Source: Albula goreensis
Lineage: Eukaryota; Chordata; Actinopteri; Albuliformes; Albulidae
DNA: 64,000 nt
Assembly: GCA_022829145.1 (NCBI GenBank)
Contig: CM040746.1
Coordinates: 36,001,712 to 36,065,711, forward strand
Direction: 5' to 3'
The notes under the pieces are model-generated. The model was not told the DNA's origin and made no database searches. It worked only from the letters and a program-made list of their open reading frames with translations. A program made the position numbers and the translations under genes. Positions 41,006-51,350 of the stretch are shown piece by piece (position 1 is the stretch's first letter; every line of letters starts with the position of its first letter).

Positions 41006-44000
41006 AGTTTCCTTCAATGATTTTACATCAATATCAGCCTTGTTGACATCAACATCTGGCCCTTCAACACCTTTGAATAAATGAAGGCATTTTGATTTTG
41101 GGCATCTTGAATCCACCTTCTGGACCTTCAATGTCAATATCTGGACCTTCAATGTCTACTTTTGGGCCTTTGATATCCCCTTCAATCTTTGGCACTGACA
41201 CATCCACATCTCCTTTCACTTTTGGCCCTTTCAGATTGAGATTTACATCAGGCATTGAGATCTTGGGACCCGAAATAGATGGCATCTTGAATTTAGGTCC
41301 TTTGATTTTACCATCAGGTCCTTCAATATCCAGTTCGGGTCCTTCAATGTCAACTTTTGGCCCTTTCACATCAATATCAGCCTTGGGCAGGTTGACATCA
41401 ACATCTGGCCCTTCAACTTTAGGACCTCTGAAGCCAAATGAAGGCATTTTGATTTTGGGCATCTTGAATCCACCTTCTGGACCTTCAATGTCAACATCTG
41501 GACCTTCAATGTCTACTTTTGGGCCTTTGATATCCCCTTCAATCTTTGGCACTGACACATCCACATCTCCTTTCACTTTTGGCCCTTTCAGATTGAGATT
41601 TACATCAGGCATTGAGATCTTGGGACCCGAAATAGATGGCATCTTGAATTTAGGTCCTTTGATTTTTCCATCAGGTCCCTCAATATCCAGTTCGGGTCCT
41701 TCAATGTCAACTTTTGGCCCTTTCACATTAATATCAGCCTTGGGCAGGTTGACATCAATATCTGGCCCTTCAGCTTTGGGACCTTTGAAGCCAAATGACG
41801 GCATTTTGATTTTGGGCATCTTGAATCCTCCTTCTGGACCTTCAATGTCAACATCTGGACCTTCAATGTCTACTTTTGGCCCTTTGATATCCCCTTCAAT
41901 CTTTGGAACTGACACATCCACATCTCCTTTCACTTTTGGCCCTTTCAGATTGAGATTTACATCAGGCATTGAGATCTTGGGACCCGAAATAGATGGCATT
42001 TTGAATTTGGGACCTTTGATGTTCCCATCAGGTCCTTCAACATCCAGTTCTGGCCCTTCGATGTCGACCTTTGGCCCTTTCACATCAATGTCAGCTTTAG
42101 GCAAGTTCACATCAACATTTGGACCCTCCACTTTAGGACCTTTGATTCCAAATGAGGGCATTTTAAATTTAGGCATCTTTAATCCTCCTTCTGGACCTTC
42201 AATTTCAATTTCAGGCCCTTCAATGTCTGCCTTTGGGCCTTTGATATCCCCTTCAATCTTTGGCACTGACACATCAACATCTCCCTTTAGTTTGGGTCCT
42301 TTCAGATTTATGTCAGGCATTGAGATCTTTGGACCAGATATGGATGGCATTTTGAATTTTGAGCCCTTAATTTTCCCATCAGGACCTTCAATGTCAAGTT
42401 CTGGCCCTTCCACATCAACCTTTGGCCCTTTGATGTCAATGTCAGCTTTTGGTAGGTTCACATCAACATCTGGACCCTCAACCTTAGGACCTTTTATCCC
42501 AAATGAGGGCATCTTAAATTTAGGCAACTTAAATCCTCCTTCTGGACCTTCAATGTCAACTTCTGGACCCTCAATGTCTACTTTTGGGCCTTTGAGTTCA
42601 CCTTCAATCTTTGGAACTGACACATCCACATCTCCCTTCAGCTTTGGTCCTTTCAAACCAACGTTTACATCAGGCATTGAGATCTTTGGACCAGATATGG
42701 ATGGCATCTTTAATTTAGGCCCTTTGATTTTACCATCAGGTCCTTCAACATCCAGTTCTGGTCCTTCAATGTCAACTTTTGGCCCTTTGATGTCAATGTC
42801 AGCTTTTGGTAGGTTCACATCAACATCTGGACCCTCAACCTTAGGACCTTTTATCCCAAATGAGGGCATCTTAAATTTAGGCAACTTAAATCCTCCTTCT
42901 GGACCTTCAATGTCAACTTCTGGACCCCCAATGTCTACTTTTGGGCCTTTCAGTTCACCTTCGATCTTTGGCACTGACACATCCACATCTCCCTTCAGCT
43001 TTGGTCCTTTCAGATCAACATTTACATCAGGCATTGAGATCTTGGGACCAGAAATAGATGGCATCTTTAATTTAGGTCCTTTGATTTTACCATCAGGTCC
43101 TTCAACATCCAGTTCTGGTCCTTCAATGTCAACTTTTGGCCCTTTGATGTCAATGTCAGCTTTTGGTAGGTTCACATCAACATCTGGACCCTCCACTTTC
43201 GGACCTTTGATTCCAAATGAAGGCATTTTAAATTTAGGCAGCTTGAATCCTCCTTCTGGACCTTCAATATCAACCTCTGGGCCCTGAATATCCACTTTTG
43301 GGGCTTTGAGTTCACCTTCAATCTTTGGTACTGACACATCCACATCTCCCTTCAGCTTTGGTCCTTTCAGATCAACGTTTACATCAGGCATTGAGATCTT
43401 GGGACCAGATATGGATGGCATCTTGAATTTAGGACCTTTGATTTTACCATCAGGTCCTTCAACATCCAGTTCTGGTCCTTCAATGTCAACCTTTGGCCCT
43501 TTGATTTTTGGCATCTTGAATCCTCCTTCTGAACCTTCGATATTAACATTTGGACCTTTTATGTCTACTTTTGGGCCTTTGATATCCCCTTCAATCTTTG
43601 GTACTGACACATCCACATCCCCTTTCAGCTTTGTCCCTTTCATGTTCACATCTACATTAATGTCGGGGCCCTCCAGTTTTTGTCCTTTGATTCCAGATGA
43701 AGGTATTTTCACTTTTGACAGCTTGACCTCAGGGCCTTCAATGTCAACTTTTGGTTGTTTGATGTCTACTTTCCCTACTTTAATGTCACCTCCGATTTTT
43801 GGTACAGAGACATCCACATCTCCAGATATGGATGGTCCTTTGACTTTCATTTCTTTGAGTTTGCCATCAACATAAACATCAGGAACTTTTGGCCCTTTGA
43901 TTTCAATTTCTGAGGTTTTCACATTAATGTCAACATCAGGGCCCCCAACTTTAGGTCCTTTTATGCCAAACGAGGATGTTTTTACCTTTGGCATTTTTAG

Positions 44001-46823
44001 TCCACCTTGTGGGCCTTCCATGCTAATATCTATACCTTCAATGTCCACTTTTGGGGCTTTGACATCACAGTCCAGTTTAGGCACAGAAACATCAATGTCA
44101 CCCTTCACCTTTGGACCTTTGATTTCAACATCTGGACTGCTCACCTTCAGACCTTCAGAAGGCAGTTTTATCCCAATGTCTTTGGCTTCAAACTTTCCTT
44201 CTGGTGTTTTTATATCTAATTTTGGGCCTTTAATGTCTCCTTCAATCTTCACAGCCTGTTTTCCAATGTCAGGTTTTGTCACAGTCATTTTCGGCCCTTT
44301 GATGCTGGAGCCTTTGATTCCAACTTTTATTCCTCCTTCTGGTGCTTTGATATCAATACCTGGAGCTGTAATGTTAATATCTCCAGTTTCTGTCTTGGAC
44401 GTTTTGACTTCTCCTTTCAGTTTTGGTGCTTTGATGTCAACCTTTGGACCTGTGATTTCTGGGACACTGATGTCACTAATATCTGAGCCTGTGAGTTTAA
44501 TGTCAGTTGTTTGTATTTTAGGCCCCTTGAGGTCAAATGAAGCCATTTTGATTCCACCTTTAGTTCCTTTGATATCAACTTTAGGACCACTAATGTTGAT
44601 GTCTGCTCCAGGAGAGGAAACAGCTGTAGCCGAGATTGAAGGCTTCTTGACATTGATGTCTGCCATGCCTTTCACAGATGCATCAGCACCTCCCTTTATT
44701 GTGGGTGCCTCAATGTGAAATTTTGTCATGGAAATGTTAGCTTTGGAAAGTCCTCCAGCATTAATGTCCACATCAGGAGCTGTCATTTCTGTTGACACAG
44801 TGGTGGATGAAAGACCTTTAACACTAGGTCCTTTTAATTTAATGTCCACGTCAGACATCTTGGATGGCGAAATGGCTCCCCTTGTCCCAGAGATGCTGAA
44901 ACCGCCAGATGAAGTTCCTTTGAGGTCAGCATGCTCAATGGAAACCTTTGGTGCTTTTACATCTGCAGTAGGGCTTTTCAAGTCCACACTTGGGCCTTTG
45001 CCGCTGACCTTGACCTCTGATGTGCTGACGCTCACACCTGACACTCTGCTGCTCCCTTTACTGACGTCAATGGATGGCAGATCTTTGGTTCTTCCAGATA
45101 AAGAGATATTAACTGACCCCTTTTTCAATTCAGGTGAAGTCATTTCAATGTCACCAGCAGTGGCTCCACTGCCTACGACTCTGACGGTCTCTGTGACTGT
45201 CACGTTGGAACCTGGCACCTGAATACTTCCATATTCTTGGTGGGCTGACCCAGAGAGGCTGACATCTCCCAGTCCCTTGCCGCCTGATATTCCAAAGCCC
45301 GGGACTTTGAATTTGAGCTCTTTTCCATCCTCCTCTGCCTCCCTGATAATAGTCTTCGTGCTCCAGTGCTTCTCAGAGGAGCCAGAAACTCGTGGCCCAC
45401 TGAAGGTTATCTCTCCTGCTTCATAGGCACCTCTCTCGGTACTCCACCATCATCCATAAAAACACGTGTGATATGTGCAGAGCCAGCGCCCGCTTCTCCC
45501 GACAGCTCATGGCGTGGGACCTTGATCTTGAATTCGGGGCTGGAGAGGTCAATCTGCTGGCTGGGGTCCCCAGGCACATCGACGGTGTAGGTGGTTATAC
45601 GGCGGGTGATGGTGGTGATGGTGCTGCCGTCACTGCTGGTGCTGCTGTGACGCTCAGTGCGCACATCCACTCCCTCCGCCAGGTCCTCAGACTTCAGCCT
45701 GGGCTTGATCTTTTTGGTGTAGATTCTCTTGTAGTCTTCATCATCGCCACTCTGTTAAAAAGACGGGGGATGGAGAATTAAATCAAACATCTCTGCAACG
45801 AATCTATGAAAACAGTCCAAAAGTAGGCATGCACTTATTGATTAACAATAAATAGGTGAATGAATGACTACTTTTATTATTCTGTGTGGTCATCTTCATA
45901 ATGGCCAATTGTTCATTGTTTCCATATTAATGAATGCACACACAAATACTTGACCATTTTTAGAATATTTCAAATATGGATTAGACAGCTATTGTGAATA
46001 CTGATCTGTTTTATTAAATAAGCACAACATTTAAAATGTAATAATGGACCAATAATCAATTTATAATTTAACAAAAGGTTTTTTAAATACTGAATTTTGA
46101 AGGCCTTTGATACAGACCAACAATTATTATTTTACACACCCATTTGTACATCTAAAGAGAGAAACAGCAAAGGGAAAAAAGACAAAATATTTTGGCAGCC
46201 TTACCAATATAATGTCAGGACTGGAGCCTCCAAATCGGCTTCTACCCTCAAAGGTAAGTGTGCCCATTGGAGAACGACAGGGCGATTTGTCCCCTCGGTT
46301 CTGTAGTTTCAGTCCAACCTTGTGGCGGTTAAGTGTCTTGAGTAGCTCTTCTGTTTCCTCTGAGCTCATGTTGTCAAAGTAGATGGTGGCGCCAACAATC
46401 TGGTCACCTATGGGCAAGGAACAGATGAATGCTGTGATACTATAGCGTGGATGGGGGGGGGTGAAGTTAGGGGCATCGAATGTAGTTATACACTGTACCA
46501 AAGCGCTAAAAAAAGACATTCTAGAGGTTTGTGTATAGAACATCCAGCTATTTCACTAAAGCACATCCCTACATGCAGCACTGCAAATACTTTAGTGCCG
46601 TTATGGGACACACCCCTTCAATAAGTAGGATTGCAGGTGTGTCACTACCCCACTAAAATGCTGTACCTTCATACACTTTCCCAGTACGTGCAGCGGGGGA
46701 CTCCGTCTTGACCTCCTTGACGAAGATTTCACCCTGCCCTGACTGCTCGATGGTAAGGCCATGTTTGTCTGGGCCCATCCACTGTGAGAAGAGCACCTCC
46801 CTCGTCTCATCTTCTTCAGCCAT
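28738..46823 (-). CDS. ahnak: ahnak: giant scaffold protein AHNAK (three coding exons, two frame breaks)
   Basis: This is the whole coding span; the exons are listed separately. AHNAK is a very large scaffold protein (about 700 kDa in mammals) of the plasma membrane, cytoplasm and nucleus. It is known to bind S100A10/annexin A2, actin and the L-type calcium-channel beta subunit. Seen here: an N-terminal PDZ domain of the AHNAK/periaxin type, a linker starting SGDDEDYKRIYTKKIKPRLK, thousands of residues of GPKVDIEGP/KMPKIKMPSFGF-type repeats, and a C-terminus matching AHNAK (KKSRHRSSSLSDEGG, KLKFGTFGGFGSK, ending VELAVSPKK). The exon layout (small PDZ exons, then one giant repeat exon) is that of AHNAK. 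The giant exon measures 17,014 nt; removing 2 nt at one break and restoring 31 nt at the other gives exactly 5,681 codons. With the first two exons that is about 5,800 residues, against about 5,890 in human. AHNAK2 or periaxin fit less well because of the C-terminus and length. Confidence 0.95.
29481..29535 (-). other. ahnak: S100A10/annexin A2-binding-like motif of AHNAK
   Basis: The minus strand encodes GKVTFPKLKVPKFGIALP. It closely resembles the human AHNAK C-terminal peptide known from structural work to sit on the (S100A10)2-(annexin A2)2 heterotetramer (GKVTFPKMKIPKF...). The position, a few hundred residues before the stop codon, also agrees. It suggests membrane recruitment through the annexin A2 complex is conserved in this fish protein; binding itself is inference. 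Confidence 0.7.
30365..31110 (-). repeat. ahnak: four half-length (about 60-62 residue) AHNAK repeats
   Basis: Four successive modules of about 180-186 bp share KMPSLDIKAPKIS(A/V)PD, (N)LKGPKIKGD and GPEGK(I/L)KGPG. Each is about half the size of the 119-residue unit and lacks its GGFKMPKIKMPSFGF half. They look like single modules from which a longer two-module unit could have grown, or remnants after loss of one module. They sit between the higher-order array and the unique C-terminal tail and are less alike than the central copies. Confidence 0.8.
31970..34740 (-). repeat. ahnak: three copies of a 924-bp (308-residue) higher-order repeat in ahnak
   Basis: The same block recurs with an exact 924-bp period: for example, identical short stretches start at 32,034, 32,958 and 33,882, and again at 32,283, 33,207 and 34,131. 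Each block combines several shortened repeat modules marked by INVPKADLDVKGLDVDIEG, DISGDIEGPDVEIEGPEG, GGLKMPKIKMPKFGGKGPK and MPDFSLKGPKLEGDLKGPK. Copies differ at only scattered bases, such as KMPSFGF against KIPSFGF and NVPKAD against DVPKAD. This points to recent tandem duplication or gene conversion of a multi-module block, distinct from the 119-residue array next to it. Confidence 0.92.
34600..43440 (-). repeat. ahnak: tandem array of about 25 copies of a 357-bp (119-residue) AHNAK unit
   Basis: The unit begins MPSISGPKISMPDVD and contains KGDVDVSVPKIEGDIKGPK, EGGFKMPKIKMPSFGFKGPK, DVDVNLPKADIDVKGPK and DGKIKGPKFK; counting one copy gives 119 residues. I count seven copies upstream of the frame break at 41 kb (one of them damaged) and eighteen downstream. 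Starts near 40,959, 40,602, 40,245, 39,888, 39,531 and so on confirm the 357-bp spacing. Most differences are conservative (Val/Ile, Asp/Glu, Lys/Arg, Met/Val). Mammalian AHNAK repeats are described as about 128 residues; the fish unit here is shorter. Confidence 0.92.
41005..41092 (-). other. ahnak: disrupted repeat unit: four small deletions totalling about 31 nt
   Basis: Compared with the adjoining 357-bp units, this stretch lacks about 4, 13, 6 and 8 bases at four places within some 90 bp, while the flanking bases match the consensus perfectly. The unit is therefore 31 nt short. The frame is lost (31 is not a multiple of three), giving a premature stop at 41,064. The stop-free frame of the opposite strand is interrupted at the same place, as expected for an indel cluster. 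No similar damage exists in the other 24 copies. Confidence 0.85.
41064..45430 (-). CDS. ahnak: ahnak giant exon, segment 2 (diverged repeats and first seven 119-aa units)
   Basis: The frame is open from about 45,450 (after an in-frame TGA just upstream) to a stop at 41,064-41,066. Its first part contains EAGEITFSGPRVSG, KFKVPGFGISGGKG and VTVTETVRVVGSG, AHNAK-like leader sequence before the repeats. Old, poorly conserved repeats follow (about 43,450-45,200) with Thr/Ser/Ala-rich variation. From about 43,440 the 119-residue units begin and become increasingly uniform. No in-frame ATG is needed at the upstream end, because the segment continues the giant exon. It ends abnormally: after KMPKIKMPSF the reading turns into IQRC and a stop, where every neighbouring unit continues GFKGPKVEG. 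This is the left edge of the deletion cluster described at 41,005-41,092. Confidence 0.9.
45435..45751 (-). CDS. ahnak: ahnak giant exon, segment 1 (before the GA frame offset)
   Basis: This is the start of the giant exon after the acceptor TTTTTAACAG. It opens SGDDEDYKRIYTKKIKPRLK, matching the conserved AHNAK linker directly after the PDZ domain. It continues through a Ser/Thr-rich stretch (STSSDGSTITTITRR) and ITTYTVDV to SSPEFKIKVPRHEL, all strongly AHNAK-like. The frame stays open to a TAA at 45,409-45,407, but AHNAK-like sequence changes frame earlier, near the GA run at 45,431-45,436. After it the correct reading (GAYEAGEITFSGPRVSG...) is in the frame offset by two bases. I place the end of this segment at that run. 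The last residues of the literal frame (VPMKQER then stop) look like an artefact of the shift. Confidence 0.85.
46205..46407 (-). CDS. ahnak: ahnak coding exon; second half of PDZ domain
   Basis: The exon is 203 nt: 2 nt completing the split Gly codon plus 67 codons. It begins DQIVGATIYFDN, almost identical to human AHNAK at the same position, then EETEELLKTLNRHKVGLKLQ, the end of the PDZ domain, and a Ser/Arg/Gly-rich linker ending SSPDIIL. The acceptor is CCCATAG|GTGACC and the donor TTG|GTAAGG, in phase 0. The intron before it is 259 nt and the one after it 453 nt. Isolated AHNAK/periaxin-family PDZ domains are known to form strand-swapped homodimers, so this domain probably dimerises the scaffold; that is inference from the family. 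Confidence 0.9.
46667..46823 (-). CDS. ahnak: ahnak coding exon with start codon; first half of PDZ domain
   Basis: The exon encodes 52 residues beginning MAEEDETREVLFSQWMGPDK, plus one base of a split Gly codon. The segment KHGLTIEQ is the carboxylate-binding-loop region of the AHNAK/periaxin PDZ fold, followed by the conserved SPAARTGKVYEG. It aligns by eye with the human AHNAK start (MEKEETTRELL...). A splice acceptor (TTTTAG) stands one base before the ATG and the donor is GAAG|GTACAG at 46,667/46,666, giving phase 1. The ATG has G at +4, and with the candidate upstream exon it would have A at -3, a good start context. Because the acceptor immediately precedes the ATG, at least one further exon must lie upstream. 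Confidence 0.9.
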
Positions 46824-47014
46824 TCTAAAATACATGCACACATACATGGTGAGTTGACATGAAAACACATCCTTACAACGTGATTATTACTTCCCTCTTG
46901 GCTCTCTATGGCCATAACGTAAGGAACTCAAGCTCTGCAAAAAGCAGTCAAATAACTTTTGGGTGGATATTTCTGGTCCATGATTCCTGCAGTCTGAATT
47001 TTGCAAGCAGTTAC

Positions 47015-47066
47015 CTGATGGTGGATGTGCTTGGATGAGGCAATTTATAAATTCCAAGCGTTACCT
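47015..47066 (-). other. candidate ahnak exon immediately upstream of the start-codon exon
   Basis: A 52-nt minus-strand segment is bounded by an acceptor-like CTGCAACAG and a good donor CATCAG|GTAACT. It would splice to the start-codon exon across a 190-nt intron. Read in the frame that joins MAEEDETREV it is fully open (VTLGIYKLPHPSTSTIR then M), with phase 1 at its start and phase 2 at its end. It could be an ordinary 5' UTR exon, since some upstream exon is required, or part of a longer N-terminus. The polypyrimidine tract is weak, and similar signals arise by chance. Confidence 0.3.
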
Positions 47067-48090
47067 CTGTTGCAGTATATAACACAAGTAGTAACTGAAC
47101 CTGATCCATCCCTGTAATCAATGCTTGGTTCTGAATCCATCATAAATAAAAATGCCCTTCCTCAGCAAAGTACTACTAGGTTTTACTATGATAAAATAAA
47201 AAATTAACAGAGCTGATCAAACCATGATTGTATGCAATTTGACCACAGCAACCAAACAGGGCAACATCAACAAAACAAATGATCAAAAAGGCATTTTAAT
47301 ATAAAAATCATATAAATATCTAAATCTGAAAATATTAATGGACAAAAAATATCTCATACATTTACCTTTAATGTTTCTTCTCTTTTGGTCTTCTGGTGTG
47401 ATGTGTATCAGCCTCGGATCACGTATTTGCACTGAGGGGAAAGATGTTCGTTATAGGTCAGTCTCTTTAACATGTCTACACTATAACCTATGGATGTATG
47501 ACTCATCAAGCAATAGGGATCCATATTTTAATAAAGAAAGACATGATTATGTCACCAGGGATAATAGCTACCACAACTTCAGGTTCATCTACAACAGCTT
47601 ATAAACTCTGCACTGTTTACTATGCATAAACATGATGCTAACATATTTTTTCAGTTAATACATGTGCATTTTAATCATACCTAAGGTTTCACTACAACTC
47701 AGTAGAGTGAAATTGTGTACATAAGCCAAAATAATTACACCTCTGCATTTCCTTAACCTTCGTTGGAGCATACCACTTTCCTGAACATTCTGCTCAGGTG
47801 TAGTTTATTGGTCTACCACCAGGTGGCTTCCAAACACTTCTAAGCCCCACAGAGGGGAGGACCCAGTGATCATGTTACCAAGTTCTCTTGCCAGCCAATG
47901 TGTTTCCCTCCCTTCTCCTCTCCCTCTCTCTGGTTGTTGTGGAAAGCTAGCTAAAATGAGACCACACCCTTCCCTGAGGCAAAACAGCAGAACAGCTTGA
48001 ACCTGTGCCCACACCTCCTCTCCCATGTCAACACAGAGAACAATGACAGCTTCAGCTGCCCTTCACACCCCTCTACCACCATAGACCACA

Positions 48091-48136
48091 TCTCTTTCTC
48101 TCTCTTTCTCTCTCTCCCTCACTCTCCCTGCGTCTC

Positions 48137-48182
<46 letters not shown>

Positions 48183-48184
48183 TC
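48091..48184 (+). repeat. (CT)n pyrimidine tract
   Basis: CT-rich tract with a pure CT run at 48,140-48,176, preceded by imperfect TCTCTTTC and CTCCCTC units. The purine/pyrimidine asymmetry could favour triplex (H-DNA) structure. Confidence 0.95.
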
Positions 48185-51100
48185 ATAATCAACATCATCA
48201 GCACTCCTGTTTGTATATTGATGTTACTATGTTGCAATTTCATATAAACCTTTCATATAATCCTCCACCCTTTACTTTACTGTTCCATATTTTTTTTTAA
48301 TAGCTATGCTGTATCATAATCATCCTAATCATTCTTTAATTGCACATAAAATATAATGGTAGGAAAGCACAAACACACGGACAGGACCTGCCTCTTGAAC
48401 TTTTCCGTTTAACAGCGTTATGGTGTGTCAGCCCTGCACACCTGCAGCCTCTCCCCACCTGCTAACAGACAGCCCATTGTTTCAGTAATACCACTCCAGC
48501 AGCAATCCGCCCAGCTATTACACAGACTTGTCTGAGCCATTTGTGTTACTACGTATATGGACAATATGCTGGGAGCTTTTTGAGGTGGACCCCATCAGCC
48601 CTTTTCTTCTGCAGATTCAGTAAGAACATGTCAACCATCAATGGGCAAATGTGATCAATGCACTTGTGGACTTGGATTATTGCTATTGGATTGCATTAAA
48701 TGTACATGTGTGCAAATAATAGCGTGTACAGATTATTAAAAATGAACTTTTTTCTTGCAAGGGCTAAAACTGAAAACACTTTTTTTTTAAACTTTAGAAC
48801 TTTTAAATTGTTCAGCATGTCTGTAAGCACTTTGATGGTTAATTACAAGTCTGGTCAGCTTGTACAGAAGATATATCTAGGTTTTTCCATATATCAGATA
48901 TGGTATGATGACACACTGGGAAAATACCAAACAGGACTTATTAATCTGTGAGAAAGAACTGAAAATCCTCAGGATAACACAAAGGCAACAGGATGTGAGT
49001 CACGGCTTTGGCTGTGCCTGTTTTTATGGAGTTGCCTTAACAACCCCATATCAGGAAGTGAGGTCACAGTGAGCAATAAACCTACTGTACTGTGTCAAAT
49101 TCCACCTGCAGAAGTCACAGTTAGAGAAGATGAATGCTTAGAATTTGTACAATTTTTATTATATCAACCTTTTTTTTTTTTCACTTCACCGCCTGTCAAC
49201 GTGATTGATTGGGAAGGTTGATTGGGATAGGCAGGTTGCCTCTGGGGGAAGATTTCTGGACCCCCCCTTAAAGAGACGTGCACGTCACTCCCACTCGGTG
49301 GAGTTCCTTCACTTAGTAAGACAGCGCTGAAAAAGGCTGGCCTCCTCGTGGATTAGCGGAAAGTTGTAATTACCGCAGTGTTCTGGGGTTCCGCCCCCAT
49401 TCGTCTGAGCTGACTCGCTCCTTCCACGTCACTAAAAGCTTGGGTCCCATACGCCAGGGAGAGCCACGCACAGCAGAACCTTCCCCCAAACCACCCACTT
49501 GATGTCGTGGCATGGTACAGCCGGCCGCCCCCTTGCATGGGGCTTAAAGAGATGACAAGAAAGCATCTCTGATTATGTTTGAGTTGCGTGAGTAAGCCAG
49601 TGGGAGACTGGGAAGATTGGAAGCTGTGTGCTTTAAGAAGAAAACCCACGCTGTCAGATTCTTGTGGTGAGTGGCTCAGCTAGCTAGATCCAGCATGCTA
49701 ATTAGGATGTCTGTCCCAGAGCCCAGGGTGGGGCACCCGAGAAATGTTTCAGGCTGTGTCACCAAGGGTATGTTGCCCTGGGGCAATCTTTACCAACCCT
49801 CCTCTGGGCGGCAGTGCGGTCAATCGGCTGTGTGGAGCATCTCTTTGACAAGGGCTTGCAACAGCGAACATTTCCCCATCTACAAATCTTGCAAGTTGAG
49901 GCCGCCCCAGATTCCTATACAATGGTAATGTCATGCTAGAACCTGTCCCTTTTCCCTTTTCCTACTAAAAATCATAATTCTGAAGCAATGCAACTGTTGT
50001 CTGTGCATGTGTAGCACACTCTCGATATCAGCTGAGAAGTCACACTCATGGTGTCCGTATGCATAATACTGGTTAACTAATCAGAACTAGACAGCGATTA
50101 CATGTTCAGTGTCAAACCCATATTAATACAAGAACCATATTGCAGAATGAGTAAAAAGTGGTTTATGGACTTTTACTCATATGAAAGTGGTCTTGCATGA
50201 AAACCAGTGTCATAACTGCCATACTACTAAGCTCTGAAATGCAACCTAATGAGTAAAACTTGTTTTCTTACATTTTACCGTTGTAAAAAGATTTTTCCTA
50301 CAACTGCCAACACATCAAAACATAACTGCCACAGTATTTCCTAAAGTAAATGAAGACTCCCAAACAAACTGCAGCCGTCCGTAAAAAGGAAAAACTGTAA
50401 AAAAAAAAAAAAAAAACTCAAGTATTGTATTGATTCATTGAGGTTTTGCTTCTGCATCAACACAAATATACTGTGCAATCCAACAGATTTATCAAGAAGC
50501 ACTATAGTTTTGGAGAACAGAAACAGCTGAGCCTTCCTGGGAGGTTCCTCTGTTCTTCTGTGTGTATGGAAAGCTGTGGGGGAGGAGAGCAGGATTACAG
50601 CACTGCTTAGCCTCAGTTCTCTCATACAATTGTGGTTTAGGGAGGTGCCCATGTAATATTTTCTCAGTTTGTCAGCGGGGATATCCAAGTAAGGACATCA
50701 TCTCCATTCAGCCCAGCAGTTTCAACTGCACTGTGCGAGCGACATTCTGGAGTGAAAGTGACAAGGCTTTGGACAAAACGAGAGAAGATATAAAAGAGGC
50801 TGTTTTGTAAACAGTCCGTAATCTGTCACAGGAACAACCCTCACCTTGTCGATCTCTATCTGCGATCCACGCTATCAGGTGGGTTTGGGAGGGGATGTCA
50901 GATGTTTCTTTGGGATGCGGGAGAACGTGGAATGCGATGCCATAGAGAATCTCTCCTCAAAAGCCCTCTCTTTGAGGCGATGGAATGTTGTTTACCAGTC
51001 CTGCGCCATGCTCCACGTCGTACCCCCAGAATACTTAGCATTTCAACTCAAGCCAGCGTCAACCACAAAGCCAAGCTGGGGCCTCTGCAATCACCCAGCC

Positions 51101-51277
51101 CACTCATGTAGTGTCACAAATGCATCCAGTTCTCATGCTGGCCTTTTAACACATTTTCAGGATTTTGTATTTTTTTCTGAACTGGGATATTCTGAAGAAA
51201 TGCTTTATCTGAGTAATAGATTAAATGTTAAATGCATACTTATACACACTTTAAATTAAAAAAGTCAATTTATTTTG

Positions 51278-51350
51278 TTTGATATATACATACATACATA
51301 CATACATAGTGTACTATATATATGTGTGTGTATGTATATACATATACAGG
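51278..51350 (+). repeat. (TACA)n/(TA)n/(TG)n compound microsatellite
   Basis: Tandem TACA units merge into TATA and TGTGTG alternation, giving a long purine/pyrimidine-alternating AT-rich stretch. Confidence 0.9.

Noticed and set aside
41005..41092. A genuine intron in the giant exon at the frame break
   Set aside because: The missing sequence is scattered over four gaps with matching sequence between them, and there is no GT-AG pair bounding a plausible intron.
31676..43287. Plus-strand long readings as a second giant gene
   Set aside because: They are the mirror image of the ahnak repeat and carry no independent domain. They break where ahnak breaks, and the minus frame has clear AHNAK homology at both ends with splice sites.
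45407..45450. A short intron explaining the frame offset
   Set aside because: The only nearby GT...AG interval (GTGCCTATGAAGCAG) is 15 nt, too short for an intron and a multiple of three, so it would not correct the frame.
49353..49649. 98-codon minus-strand reading
   Set aside because: GC-richer block with open readings on both strands; composition and lack of any motif suggest chance.
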